From Akkermansiaceae bacterium (GTDB lineage Bacteria; Verrucomicrobiota; Verrucomicrobiia; Verrucomicrobiales; Akkermansiaceae): DNA of 64,000 nucleotides. Under the pieces are notes generated by a model. It did no database searches and was not told the origin of the DNA. It saw nothing but the letters and a program-made list of their open reading frames with translations. Location: assembly GCA_947462535.1 (NCBI GenBank), contig CANHPN010000007.1, forward strand, positions 1 through 64,000, in the 5' to 3' direction. Position numbers and translations under genes: made by a program. Positions 53,486 through 62,577 of this stretch are shown here, piece by piece (positions within the stretch are counted from its first letter, which is position 1; each line of letters starts with the position of its first letter).

Positions 53486-54415
53486 ATGCACTCCGAGCCG
53501 CCCATTTCCTTCGAGCAGTTCATGGCGAAAGCCCTGCACGACCCCGAAACCGGCTATTACGCGAGGCGGATTTCCGGTGTCGGCCGGACCGGGGATTTCA
53601 CGACCGCGCCGATGCTTTCGGAAGCCCCGGCGCGGGCCATCGCCGCGTGGGTGGCGCGGGCTCTGCGCGAAAGCGGCTGCCGGGCTTTGATCGAAATCGG
53701 CCCCGGCGAAGGAAAACTCGCCGCCGGAGTCCTCAAAAACCTGCCGTGGCATCTGCGTTGGAAGACCCGGTTGCATCTGGTAGAAACCTCTGCCCCACTC
53801 GCCGAACGCCAGCGGAAACTGCTCGAAAATCGCGCCGCCTGGCATCGCGACATGAACGACGCCCTCGCCGCCTGCGGAGGAAACGCCGTCATCTTTTCCA
53901 ACGAACTGGTGGACGCTTTCCCGGTCCGTAGATTTCAAAAAACCGGCGATGGCTGGCAGGAGCTCGCCGTCAGTTTCGACGAGCAACGCCGGGCGCATGA
54001 AACGCTGCTTCCGCCCGCCCCGCTGCCGGACTCATCGGGATTTCTCGAAAGCCACCCGCCTGGCCAATGCATCGAAGTTCACGATTCCTACCGCCGCTAT
54101 CTCACGGAATGGCTGCCGTCGTGGAAATCCGGGCGAATGCTCACCATCGACTACGGCGCGGCAGCGGAAACCCTCTATCATCGCCGGCCCTGCGGAACCG
54201 TCCGCAGCTATCTTCTCCAGCAACGCCTCGAAGGCCCCGCGATCTATCAGAACCCCGGCTGCCAGGACCTCACGGCGGATGTCAATTTCACCGATCTCCA
54301 GAACTGGAGCCGCCCGTGGGTCAGCAAGCAGCAAGTCATAAGCTTCGGCGAATTTCTCGGAGGCGCGCTGGATGAGTGCGGCACAGCGTTCCTGGTGTTG
54401 GACCAAACCCGCTGA
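53486..54415 (+). CDS. SAM-dependent methyltransferase of the MidA/NDUFAF7 type
   Basis: 309 residues. It opens with ISFEQFMAKALHDPETGYYA, a hallmark of the COG1565 family, and has TGDFTTAPMLSEAPARAIA, the SAM-binding motif ALIEIGPGEGKLAAGVL, and VIFSNELVDAFPVRRF (the acceptor-side NELLDA-type motif). NDUFAF7/MidA methylates an arginine in the mitochondrial complex I subunit NDUFS2. Whether the bacterial protein has this target is unknown. It is 19 bp after the rpsP terminator. Confidence 0.92.
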   Translation: MHSEPPISFEQFMAKALHDPETGYYARRISGVGRTGDFTTAPMLSEAPARAIAAWVARALRESGCRALIEIGPGEGKLAAGVLKNLPWHLRWKTRLHLVETSAPLAERQRKLLENRAAWHRDMNDALAACGGNAVIFSNELVDAFPVRRFQKTGDGWQELAVSFDEQRRAHETLLPPAPLPDSSGFLESHPPGQCIEVHDSYRRYLTEWLPSWKSGRMLTIDYGAAAETLYHRRPCGTVRSYLLQQRLEGPAIYQNPGCQDLTADVNFTDLQNWSRPWVSKQQVISFGEFLGGALDECGTAFLVLDQTR

Positions 54416-54526
54416 ATCCGGCTGAAACAACCGGGACACATTCTTTGCCTCATTTCCACGCGTCATCCCTGGCGGAAGTGGCGATTGACGGATCGGTTTG
54501 CGGGTGAATCTTTGCGGGTGCAACTG

Positions 54527-55393
54527 ATGGACGCCCCAACCGAAACCGACCCGAGCCCTGAGACAGATGAAAACTGGGTCCAGGTCGGGCACTATCCGAC
54601 GCGGGAGCAGGCGTATGACCACGGACTGGTGATTCTGGCGATGGGCGAGGCCTGCCGGGTGGAGCCGGCAGAACGTTCCGGCGAGTTCGAGCTGCATGCG
54701 GAGTCGCCGCCCGCTGATAGAATCTCCAAGGAGCTCGATGCCTACGGTCGGGAAATCGCGCTGCCGGTCGAGAAGCCGGCAGTGCTGGGTGACTGGGCGA
54801 GGCATCCGGCAGGCGGGTGGCTTTGCGGGATCTGGATTGCTGCGCTGATCGCGGTTTTTTACTGGCAGGGAGAAGACGCGTCGCTCGTCGGGCGGGCGGC
54901 GTCTTCGAGCGTGGGGCTGATCGAACGGGGAGAATGGTGGCGGCCGTTCACCGGGCTTTTCCTCCATGCCGACGTCCCGCATCTGGCGGGAAATTTGGTG
55001 ATCGGGACGGTTTTCGCCACGCTGGTGGCGAGGTCGGTGGGTGCGCTGAAGGGCTGGGCGATGATCCTCGCCTGCGGCACGCTCGGTAACGCGCTGACCT
55101 CGCGGCTCACCTATTCGGAGTCGTTCGTCTCGCTCGGCGCGTCCACCGCGGTCTTCGCGGCGCTGGGGATTCTATCGGGTCTCGGGATTCTTGAAACCCT
55201 GCGTTCCCGCGCGCGGCTGCCGTGGGCGAAGATCGCCGCCCCAGTGCTGGGCGGTGTTATCCTGCTAGGCATGCTGGGCGGCGGCCATGACCCGCGCACC
55301 GACGTGCTGGGCCACGTCTTTGGCTTCGGCTCCGGCCTGATGGCGGGAATGGCGGCGGGAGCGCTTGCAGGGAAAATTCCCGCTAGATCCTGA
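54527..55393 (+). CDS. Rhomboid-family intramembrane serine protease
   Basis: 288 residues from the ATG at 54527 (a TTG at 54485 is in frame). A soluble N-terminal about 95 residues carries WVQVGHYPTREQAYDHGL, a domain often found before bacterial rhomboids. The membrane part has GEWWRPFTGLFLHADVPHLAGNL, the nucleophile in SLGASTAVFAALG (rhomboid GxSx) and the catalytic His in DVLGHVFGFGSG. Both catalytic residues are kept. It overlaps the convergent methyltransferase gene by 11 bp at its 3' end. Confidence 0.92.
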   Translation: MDAPTETDPSPETDENWVQVGHYPTREQAYDHGLVILAMGEACRVEPAERSGEFELHAESPPADRISKELDAYGREIALPVEKPAVLGDWARHPAGGWLCGIWIAALIAVFYWQGEDASLVGRAASSSVGLIERGEWWRPFTGLFLHADVPHLAGNLVIGTVFATLVARSVGALKGWAMILACGTLGNALTSRLTYSESFVSLGASTAVFAALGILSGLGILETLRSRARLPWAKIAAPVLGGVILLGMLGGGHDPRTDVLGHVFGFGSGLMAGMAAGALAGKIPARS

Positions 55394-56225
55394 GCGCCTT
55401 GAGTGCGATGAACATCGGGAATTCCTCCGCCGCAGCGTGCTCGGCCTTGCTGAACGGACCGGACGCCTGCGAACGCCGGTGGCTGTAGAGCTCCTCGCAG
55501 GCGACCACCGCGAGGCCGCCTTTTCCCATGGCAGTTAGCAAATCCGCCAGCGGGCGGTGATGGAATGTCGTCTGCTCTCCCGTCCCCTTCCCCGGATGGG
55601 TGGTGATGGGGATTTCCAGCGGCGTGCCGTAGCTGTCGAGCCGGCGATATTGGATTTTCTGATCGGCGTCCCAGCCCCAGTGGGATTTTCGGGGAATCCG
55701 GAAACACGGGTGCATGAAAACCATCACCGCGCGGCCGCCTGGCTTGAGGGCGCGGGCGACGTTAGAGAACATGCCTATCAGGTCCGGCACATCGTGGACG
55801 GCCATGATGCAGGTGGCGGCGTCGTGGCTGCCATCGGCCCACGGTCCGGGCTGGCAGGCGTCGGCGACGATCAGCGAGACCCGCGGGTCCGCGCCGTGGC
55901 GGGATTTCGCGGATTCGATCAGGCGCGGGCTGGCATCGACTCCGGTGAATTTCCCGACCTTCGAATCTAGCAGCTTCCGGATCAGCACGCCTTGGCCGCA
56001 GCAGACGTCGATGACCGACTCGCCGGGCTGCGGCGCGAGAATCCGCAGGGCGGCGGGAAGGATGACGTTCTGGTGATAGTCCGAGCCGGATTCGCCGACG
56101 AGCTTGTCATACCACGCGGCCACGGGATCCCAGCCGCGGTCTTTGGAAAGCGGCTTGTTTCCGGGTGGTGGCGCGGGTTTCCGGCCTTGTTGGGCGCGGA
56201 ACGGTCGGCGGGGTGGCTGCGGCAT
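55383..56225 (-). CDS. Class I SAM-dependent methyltransferase
   Basis: 280 residues. A basic, Pro-rich N-terminal about 30 residues (RPFRAQQGRKPAPPPGNKPL) precedes WYDKLVGESGSDYHQNVILPA and the SAM motif VIDVCCGQGVLIRKLLDSKVG with VDASPRLI and VADACQPGPW. Motif IV-like DAATCIMAVHDVPD and the conserved end GGRAVMVFMHPCFRIPRKS follow. The substrate is unknown. It is divergent from the next plus-strand methyltransferase, with 26 bp between their starts, and convergent with the rhomboid gene. Confidence 0.92.
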   Translation of the reverse strand: MPQPPRRPFRAQQGRKPAPPPGNKPLSKDRGWDPVAAWYDKLVGESGSDYHQNVILPAALRILAPQPGESVIDVCCGQGVLIRKLLDSKVGKFTGVDASPRLIESAKSRHGADPRVSLIVADACQPGPWADGSHDAATCIMAVHDVPDLIGMFSNVARALKPGGRAVMVFMHPCFRIPRKSHWGWDADQKIQYRRLDSYGTPLEIPITTHPGKGTGEQTTFHHRPLADLLTAMGKGGLAVVACEELYSHRRSQASGPFSKAEHAAAEEFPMFIALKALRI

Positions 56226-56251
56226 GGCGCGAGATTAGGCGGAGATCGATC

Positions 56252-56965
56252 ATGCCAGCAAGTCATCACGGGAAATCTTATGCGTTGTGGGAAACCGCGC
56301 GGCAACTAGCCTGCACGCCAGTGACAAAACGCGTCGTCATCCCGGAACTGCTTGATCATCTGCCTCACGATGATCCGGAGGCCCAGCGCAGCCGACGGGA
56401 CCTGCGACGGATCAATCTGCTGATGGGCAACGAGCACTGGGTGTGCCGGACGGTCCGCCGGTTTCCGGAGGCGGCGGGACGCGGGATCGTCGAGATCGGC
56501 GCTGGCGACGGAATGCTCTGCGGCAAACTGACCCGATTGTTTCCTCATGCGACCGTGACCGCCTATGATCTGGCTCCGGCACCCGGCGATCTGGATTTGC
56601 GGGTCGAGTGGCGGCGCGGGGATGTTTTCGTCGCGCCTGTTCCGGAACCGGGCGGCGTGCTGGTGGCGAATTTGTTCCTGCACCACTTCGAGAAAGATTC
56701 GCTGGCGGCGCTGGGCCGCTGGTTTGAAAAATTCGAATTACTGGTTTTCAACGAACCGGACCGTACCCGACTGCCGCATTTCCTGGGCGGATTGATGCAC
56801 CCGTGGATCAATCGCGTGACGCGGCACGACATGCACGTCAGCATCCGGGCGGGCTTCGCGGCGGGGGAAATCACCGGACTTCTCGGACTCGATCCAGGTC
56901 GCTGGCAAATCCGCGAAACTTCCACGTGGCGCGGGGCCAGACGCGTGTTAGCATCGCGGCATTGA
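56252..56965 (+). CDS. SAM-dependent methyltransferase of the type III PKS cluster
   Basis: 237 residues from the ATG at 56252 (a GTG at 56321 is also possible). Motif I is GIVEIGAGDGMLCGKL, followed by VTAYDLAPAP and VEWRRGDVFV, and the post-motif LVANLFLHHFEKDSLAALG. It ends with TTGA shared with the next gene, so translation is coupled. In type III PKS clusters such as srsABC a methyltransferase modifies the alkylresorcinol or quinone product; the same role is likely here. Confidence 0.88.
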   Translation: MPASHHGKSYALWETARQLACTPVTKRVVIPELLDHLPHDDPEAQRSRRDLRRINLLMGNEHWVCRTVRRFPEAAGRGIVEIGAGDGMLCGKLTRLFPHATVTAYDLAPAPGDLDLRVEWRRGDVFVAPVPEPGGVLVANLFLHHFEKDSLAALGRWFEKFELLVFNEPDRTRLPHFLGGLMHPWINRVTRHDMHVSIRAGFAAGEITGLLGLDPGRWQIRETSTWRGARRVLASRH

Positions 56966-57978
56966 AACAGGAAATCACCATCGCTGGCGGGGGCTTGGCC
57001 GGATTGTCGCTGGCCGCCGCCCTGCGCCTGCACGAGGTGCCGGTGGTAGTCCTGGAGGCGGGGATCTATCCGCGGCACCGGGTTTGCGGCGAGTTCATTT
57101 CCGGCGTCACCGGCGAGACGCTCGCCGCGCTTGGAATCGCCAATCTGTTCGAAGACGCGCTCCGCCACCGGTCGCTTGGCTGGTACGATGGCGGGCGCTT
57201 GATCCACCGCGATCATATCAAGAATCCGGCGCTCGGGGTTTCCAGGCATCGTTTGGACAAGCGTCTCCGCGATCATGTCACTTCCCTCGGCGGCGCTGTT
57301 AGGACAGGCGTCAGAGCCCGCCCCGAGCCGCAGGACGGGCTGGTCTGGACCGCAGGAAGACGACCCCGCAACGGCCAGTGGATCGGTCTCAAAGCCCACG
57401 TCCGGAACCTGCCGAAAACGGCGGATTTGGAAATGCACGCCGGGACTAACGGCTACGCCGGACTCGCGGACGTGGAAGAAGGCTGGACCAATGTTTGCGG
57501 GCTGTTCCGGATCGACCGGTCGATCCGCGCGACTGGCAAGGACCTGCTGCCAGCCTATCTGGAAGCGGGAGGAAACCGGGAGCTCGCCACCCACTTGAGG
57601 CACAGCGAGTGGCGCGCCGATTCATTTTCCTCCACGGCGGGCTTCGAGCTCGGCCGCCAGATTCCGGTGCCCGGCCTTCTTTGCCTGGGCGACGCGGAGA
57701 GCATGATTCCCCCGTTCACGGGAAACGGCATGTCGATGGCGTTCCAAGCGGCCGAATGCGCGGTCGGGCCGCTCGTCGCGTGGTCGCGGGGAGAACGCTC
57801 CTGGCAAAACACGATGAACACCGTGCGGGCGTCGGTGAGTCACAAGTTCAAGCGCAGGCTGGCTGTCTCGAGCGTGCTGCATGCGGTTCTATTAGACGCT
57901 GGCGGGCGATCCCTGCTCCAAAGCCTGGCCTCCGCCCGGCTGCTGCCATTCCAGCCGATGCTCGCCATGGTTCGTTAG
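56962..57978 (+). CDS. FAD-dependent oxidoreductase of the type III PKS cluster
   Basis: 338 residues from a TTG at 56962 that overlaps the methyltransferase stop (TTGA). The FAD site is ITIAGGGLAGLSLAAALRL, followed by EAGIYPRHRVCGEFISGVT (Cys-Gly-Glu region as in geranylgeranyl-reductase-like flavoproteins) and the second FAD motif LLCLGDAESMIPPFTGNGMS. It is about 18 bp before the PKS gene. In the srsABC model a flavoprotein hydroxylates the resorcinol ring before or after methylation; a reductase role is also possible. Confidence 0.9.
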   Translation: MKQEITIAGGGLAGLSLAAALRLHEVPVVVLEAGIYPRHRVCGEFISGVTGETLAALGIANLFEDALRHRSLGWYDGGRLIHRDHIKNPALGVSRHRLDKRLRDHVTSLGGAVRTGVRARPEPQDGLVWTAGRRPRNGQWIGLKAHVRNLPKTADLEMHAGTNGYAGLADVEEGWTNVCGLFRIDRSIRATGKDLLPAYLEAGGNRELATHLRHSEWRADSFSSTAGFELGRQIPVPGLLCLGDAESMIPPFTGNGMSMAFQAAECAVGPLVAWSRGERSWQNTMNTVRASVSHKFKRRLAVSSVLHAVLLDAGGRSLLQSLASARLLPFQPMLAMVR

Positions 57979-57996
57979 CAATTCCTTTTTTCTATT

Positions 57997-59022
57997 ATGT
58001 ATCTCCGCTCGATCGCCAGCGCCGTCCCGCCCCGCTCGTTCACCCAGAAATCCTGCTGGGACGCGATGGCCGGCAGCGATTTCCTGTCAGCCATCAAGCC
58101 GCGATCCGCCGCGCTGATGGAAAAAATCCTCACGAGCGGATCCTCGGGAATCGAACGGCGGAATCTGGCGCTGGATTCGATCGAGGGGTCGTTCGGCCAC
58201 TGCGCCGAGGAACTCAACAACAGCTTCGAGCGTGAGGCACCGCCGCTGGCAAGCGCCGCGCTACTGGATACCTTGCGGAAATCCGGCCGGGTGGCGACGG
58301 AGGTGGACGCGCTTTTTGTTTGTACCTGCACCGGCTACCTGTGCCCCGGCGTGAGCAGCCACGTGGCGGAACAAACGGGAATGCGGCATGACGTCTATCT
58401 GGCGGATCTCGTCGGCCTCGGTTGCGGCGCGGCGATCCCGATGATGCGCGCCGCCCAGGGATTTCTCGCGGCGAATCCGCAGGCGGTGGTCGCAACCGTG
58501 GCGGTGGAAATCTGTTCGTCGGCGTTTTTCGCCAATGACGACCCCGGCGTGTTGATCAGTCTCTGCCTGTTCGGCGACGGGGCTGCGGCAGCGATCTGGA
58601 CAAGCGACGGTGCCGACGGCGACTGGCAGGCCGGAAACTTCACCACCACCCATCGCCCGCAGGAACGTGAGAAAATCCGTTTTGTGAACTCGGCGGGAAA
58701 GTTGAAAAACCAACTGCACCGCGCGGTGCCCGGACTGGCAGCGGAAGCCGTGGCCGGGTTGTTCGCACAGCGCACGGCCGATCCGGACCAGGTCCTCGCC
58801 CACTCCGGCGGGCGCGATGTGATAGATGCCTTGGAAAGCGTGGTGCCGTTCCGCCTAACTGAGACACGCGAGGTCCTGCGGGATCACGGCAACATGAGCA
58901 GTCCCTCGGTGCTTTTCGCGCTGGAGCGGCGGCTGGCGGCGGCCCGGGCGGATGACAGGAAGCTCTGGCTCACCGCGTTCGGCGCGGGATTCGCGGCGCA
59001 TGCCTGCGAGCTGTGGCGGTGA
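57997..59022 (+). CDS. Type III polyketide synthase (chalcone-synthase-like)
   Basis: Iterative ketosynthase that extends an acyl starter with malonyl-CoA units without an ACP, 341 residues, slightly short for the family. The catalytic triad is present: Cys143 in [13 protein letters not shown], His269 in [14 protein letters not shown] and Asn299 in [11 protein letters not shown]. The thiolase fold N-terminus has [12 protein letters not shown]. The downstream motif GFGAGFAAH-like [13 protein letters not shown] ends the protein. It is the last gene of a coupled operon with a methyltransferase and a flavoprotein. The likely product is an alkylresorcinol, alkylpyrone or derived quinone; starter and length cannot be read from sequence. 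Confidence 0.95.
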   Translation: MYLRSIASAVPPRSFTQKSCWDAMAGSDFLSAIKPRSAALMEKILTSGSSGIERRNLALDSIEGSFGHCAEELNNSFEREAPPLASAALLDTLRKSGRVATEVDALFVCTCTGYLCPGVSSHVAEQTGMRHDVYLADLVGLGCGAAIPMMRAAQGFLAANPQAVVATVAVEICSSAFFANDDPGVLISLCLFGDGAAAAIWTSDGADGDWQAGNFTTTHRPQEREKIRFVNSAGKLKNQLHRAVPGLAAEAVAGLFAQRTADPDQVLAHSGGRDVIDALESVVPFRLTETREVLRDHGNMSSPSVLFALERRLAAARADDRKLWLTAFGAGFAAHACELWR

Positions 59023-59181
59023 ATCACTTCTTCCGGATCTGCCAGATCTTGTCTCACGGGTGGGATTCCGTTTGGGTGACACTCCCAGCTCCCCCAACGG
59101 TTGTCCCAGGTATCCAACGCCGGACTTTATAGAAAAACCGGGCTTTCCCTCCGGGATTCAGCTCGTCAGGTTCCCCCTCTC

Positions 59182-59634
59182 ATGACGTTACCTCCCCGGC
59201 GCACCAGCGGCTCGACCGCCATGGACGACTACCTCGAACAGATCCTCCATCTGATCGAGGCGAAAGGCTACGCCCGCGCCGTGGACATCTCGAGAAACCT
59301 CGGGATCTCCCAGGCCAGCGTGACTAACATGCTCCAGCGTCTCGACGCGGAAGGACTCGTGAATCACGAGAAATACCGCGGCACCGTCCTCACCGAGGAA
59401 GGTCACCGCATCGCCCTCGCCATCATCGAGCGCCACGAGACGCTCACCCGTTTCCTCCGCCTCTTCGGCATCGACGAGGAAACCATTTACAAAGACGTCG
59501 AGGGCATGGAGCACCACGTCTCGCGCCCCACGCTCGGGGTCATCCGCGCGGTGGCCGACGCGCTGGAGGCGGATCCGGCACTGTTGGAGCGAGTGAAAGT
59601 AGCGGCGATCACCGGTCGCCGCGAGTCACTCTGA
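59182..59634 (+). CDS. mntR: Manganese-responsive DtxR/MntR-family repressor
   Basis: 150 residues from the ATG at 59182 (59221, MDDYLEQ, is also possible). The helix-turn-helix segment VDISRNLGISQASVTNMLQRL is preceded by MDDYLEQILHLIEAKGYARA, whose Asp and Glu match the first MntR metal ligands. The downstream ERHETLTRF and VEGMEHHVS supply His and Glu/His ligands like those of Bacillus MntR (H77, E99, E102, H103). No C-terminal SH3-like domain is present, as in MntR. No mntH or mntABC gene is in the window, so its target is unknown. Confidence 0.92.
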   Translation: MTLPPRRTSGSTAMDDYLEQILHLIEAKGYARAVDISRNLGISQASVTNMLQRLDAEGLVNHEKYRGTVLTEEGHRIALAIIERHETLTRFLRLFGIDEETIYKDVEGMEHHVSRPTLGVIRAVADALEADPALLERVKVAAITGRRESL

Positions 59635-59699
59635 TCGCACCGACCGGCGACCGTGGTGAAGATGGATTCTCCGAACGAGTCCGAAGAAAGTGCCCCGGC

Positions 59700-59740
59700 T
59701 GTCTCAGTCGGGTTCCTGGATTCCGGTCCCGACTGAGACA
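59700..59740. repeat. 13-bp perfect inverted repeat between mntR and dnaB
   Basis: TGTCTCAGTCGGG (59700-59712) and CCCGACTGAGACA (59728-59740) are exact reverse complements with a 15-nt loop. It sits between two convergent genes but is not followed by a clear T-run, so it may be a poor terminator, a repeat relic or a protein-binding site. Confidence 0.6.
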
Positions 59741-59770
59741 ATCGGGACATATTGCGACCGGTGGCTGCCG

Positions 59771-61213
59771 TTACTCCGCCTCCCGCGCCGGCGGGCCGGT
59801 CTCGAAGCGCATCAGGTCGGCGATGAAGGTCAGCGGGATGCTGCCGGTCTCGCCGTTGCGGTTTTTCGCTAACACCAGCTCGGCTTTACCCGCTTCCGCT
59901 TCGCGCTCCTCGTCGTTTTCCGCGTAGTAGGCGGTCCGATAGAGCAGGCCCACCATGTCGGCGTCCTGCTCGATGGAGCCGGATTCCCGGAGGTCGGACA
60001 TCCGCGGCACGCCGAGGCTTTTGCCGGCGCGGCTTTCCGGGCCCCGGTTGAGCTGGGCGAGGATGCAGATCGGGATGCCGAGCTCTTTCGCCAGACCCTT
60101 GATGCCGGCGGAAATTTCGGCGATTTCCCGCTCGCGCGAGCTTTCCGCCTGCTTGGTCCGGGATTTCATCAGCTGGAGATAGTCGATGGCGATGAACTGA
60201 ATGTCCTCGTCGCGTTTCTTGCGGCGGGCTTTGGCGCGGAGCTCGTTGATGGAAATGCCCGGCGTGTCGTCGATGAAAAGCTTGGCGGCGGACGTTTCGA
60301 CTGCGGCGCGCTGGATCCGTTGGAGGTCGCCCTTGGTCGGCGTGTAGCCGCGAGAGAGCTGGCTCATCGCGAATTTCGAGCGCGAGAATACCAGTCGCTG
60401 CACCAGCTGGAAGGCGCTCATTTCGCAGGAAAACACCATCGATGACTTGCCCTGATCCATGCAGATGTGCTCGACCATGTTCATCATAAACGAGGTTTTT
60501 CCCATTGAGGGACGGGCGGCGACGACGAACATTTCCCCCGGCTTCAGGCCGCTGCACATCCGGTCGAGCTCCTCGAAGCCCGTGGAAATTCCCTGCGCGC
60601 CTTTCTCACCGGCGAGCAGAGCTTGGAACTGCTCGATGACCTGGTTGACCGACTGCTTGATCGTGGGTGCCTTGTTCGTTTCCGAGCCTTCGCGGATGGC
60701 GAGCACCTTGGCCTCCACCGAGTCTAGCAGCGCGGCGACCTCGTCCGGCGCGTCGTAGGCCTGGGCGATGGCCTCGTTGGAATTCTGGATGATCGAGCGC
60801 AGGACGAACTTGTCCTTCACGTGCTGGAGATGGTGGCGGAAATGCCCCGGGCTCGGCGCGTAGGTGTAGAGATCCGTCAGCGAGGACGGGCCGCCGACAC
60901 GGTCGAGGAGGCCGCGGTCGAGCAGCCGCTGCACCAGCGAGACGAGCTCGACTTCATTTCCCGCCTCGAACAGCTCGATGAGGAACCCGAACAAGGTCGA
61001 GTGCGACGGCAGATAGAAATGCTCCTGGGTGAGCTTCTCCTCGATCGCCACGCCGATGTATTCCTGCGGGTCCTGGAGCATCGAGGACAGCAGGCTTTTC
61101 TCCGGCCCGAGCGCGTGCGGCAGGGCGCGGGTGACGTCTTCCACCGCCGTCGCTCCCTGCTGGAGTTCTGCGGTCTTGCGGAAAGTGGGTGCGGGTTTCG
61201 TTTCGACTGCCAT
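59771..61213 (-). CDS. dnaB: Replicative DNA helicase
   Basis: Hexameric 5'-3' helicase of the replication fork, 480 residues, normal length. The N-terminal domain starts with LPHALGPEKSLLSSMLQDP. The RecA-like core has the Walker A AARPSMGKTSFMMN, Walker B FIAIDYLQLMKS, KELGIPICILAQLNRG and PRMSDLRESGSIEQDADMV (arginine finger region). No intein is present. It is divergent from metK across a 101-bp gap. Confidence 0.98.
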   Translation of the reverse strand: MAVETKPAPTFRKTAELQQGATAVEDVTRALPHALGPEKSLLSSMLQDPQEYIGVAIEEKLTQEHFYLPSHSTLFGFLIELFEAGNEVELVSLVQRLLDRGLLDRVGGPSSLTDLYTYAPSPGHFRHHLQHVKDKFVLRSIIQNSNEAIAQAYDAPDEVAALLDSVEAKVLAIREGSETNKAPTIKQSVNQVIEQFQALLAGEKGAQGISTGFEELDRMCSGLKPGEMFVVAARPSMGKTSFMMNMVEHICMDQGKSSMVFSCEMSAFQLVQRLVFSRSKFAMSQLSRGYTPTKGDLQRIQRAAVETSAAKLFIDDTPGISINELRAKARRKKRDEDIQFIAIDYLQLMKSRTKQAESSREREIAEISAGIKGLAKELGIPICILAQLNRGPESRAGKSLGVPRMSDLRESGSIEQDADMVGLLYRTAYYAENDEEREAEAGKAELVLAKNRNGETGSIPLTFIADLMRFETGPPAREAE

Positions 61214-61314
61214 GAGCGGGCGGGACGATGAAACGCCCGGACCCGGATGGCAATCTTCCAGCGTTTTTGTGAAACGATTGTCAACAACCCCGGGCGATTT
61301 CCCGGAATTGGATT

Positions 61315-62508
61315 ATGTTTACCACCATGTCGATGTATCCCGAGAACATGTTCTTCACCTCCGAATCCGTGACGGAAGGACATCCCGACAAGTTCTGCGA
61401 CCAGATCTCAGACGCGGTGCTCGACGAGTGCCTGCGCCATGACCCGTTGGCGCGCGTGGCCTGCGAGTGCTACGCGACCATGGGCATGTTGATCGTCGGC
61501 GGGGAGATCAGCAGCAGCGGGCTTTTCGACGTGAGCCGGCTGGTGCGCGAGGTGGGAAACGAGATCGGCTACACCTCGCCGGAATACGGCTTCGACGTGA
61601 ACACCGCAGCGATCTTGCGGTCGATCCACGGCCAGTCGCCGGACATCAGCTGCGGCGTCATACGGGAGAGCGGCGAGATTGGCGCGGGCGACCAAGGACT
61701 CATGTTCGGCTACGCCTGCACGCAGACTGAGGAACTCATGCCTGTGCCGGTCCAACTCGCCCACCGGTTGGCGCGGAAACTTGCGGAAGCCCGCAAACAA
61801 AAATTACTCCCCTATCTCGGTCCCGACGGTAAAACCCAGGTGACTGTGGAATACCGCGGCGGCAAGGCCGTGCGCGTGGACCACGTGGTGATCGCCGCAT
61901 CGCACACCGCCGCCGTGACGACGCGCGACGGGAAATTCACCAGCGAAGAGGCCAAGCAGGAAATCATCGCCCAAGTCGTGCGCCCGGCGGTCGGCCACCT
62001 GCTAGACGACAAGACCAAGATCACCATCAACGGCACCGGGAAATTCCAAGTCAGCGGACCGCAGTGCGACACCGGCCTGACCGGCCGCAAGATCGTCGCG
62101 GACACCTACGGCGGCTGGGCGACGCACGGCGGAGGCTCGTTCAGCGGCAAGGACGGCACCAAGGTCGATCGCTCGGCGGGCTACATGAGTCGTTATATCG
62201 CGAAGAACATCGTGGCCGCCGGACTGGCGGACGAGTGCCTGTTGCAGCTCGGCTATTGCATCGGCCTGGTGGATCCGGTGTCGGTGATGGTGAATACCTC
62301 GGGGACGGGAAAACTTCCGGACGTTTTACTAACGAAGTTGGTGCGGAAGGTCTTCCCGCTCACGCCGAAGGGGATGATCGACCACTTGAAACTGCGTGAG
62401 CCCGTGTTCAGGAGCACCGCGTGTTACGGGCACTTCGGCCGCCCGGAATTCACGTGGGAACGGGTGGACGCGACCGAGGAACTGCTGTCTCAGGCGAAGA
62501 AGCTTTGA
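61315..62508 (+). CDS. metK: S-adenosylmethionine synthetase
   Basis: Makes SAM from methionine and ATP, 397 residues from the ATG at 61315 (61324 and 61330 are close alternatives). It has TSESVTEGHPDKFCDQISDA with the catalytic His, GAGDQGLMFGYACTQT, GGGSFSGKDGTKVDRSAGYM and the C-terminal VDPVSVMVNTSGTG. No SAM-sensing riboswitch is recognised in the 101-bp leader. The next gene begins 70 bp later. Confidence 0.98.
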   Translation: MFTTMSMYPENMFFTSESVTEGHPDKFCDQISDAVLDECLRHDPLARVACECYATMGMLIVGGEISSSGLFDVSRLVREVGNEIGYTSPEYGFDVNTAAILRSIHGQSPDISCGVIRESGEIGAGDQGLMFGYACTQTEELMPVPVQLAHRLARKLAEARKQKLLPYLGPDGKTQVTVEYRGGKAVRVDHVVIAASHTAAVTTRDGKFTSEEAKQEIIAQVVRPAVGHLLDDKTKITINGTGKFQVSGPQCDTGLTGRKIVADTYGGWATHGGGSFSGKDGTKVDRSAGYMSRYIAKNIVAAGLADECLLQLGYCIGLVDPVSVMVNTSGTGKLPDVLLTKLVRKVFPLTPKGMIDHLKLREPVFRSTACYGHFGRPEFTWERVDATEELLSQAKKL

Positions 62509-62577
62509 GAAAAGCCGCGTGGTTTGTGAGAGGAGATGCTTGGCAGCGGCGGACGGTCCGCGAGAAACTCCGCGCAA

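Noticed and set aside
61214-61314. SAM riboswitch in the metK leader
   Set aside because: Only 101 bp separates dnaB and metK and no SAM-I or SAM-II-like pairing pattern is visible.
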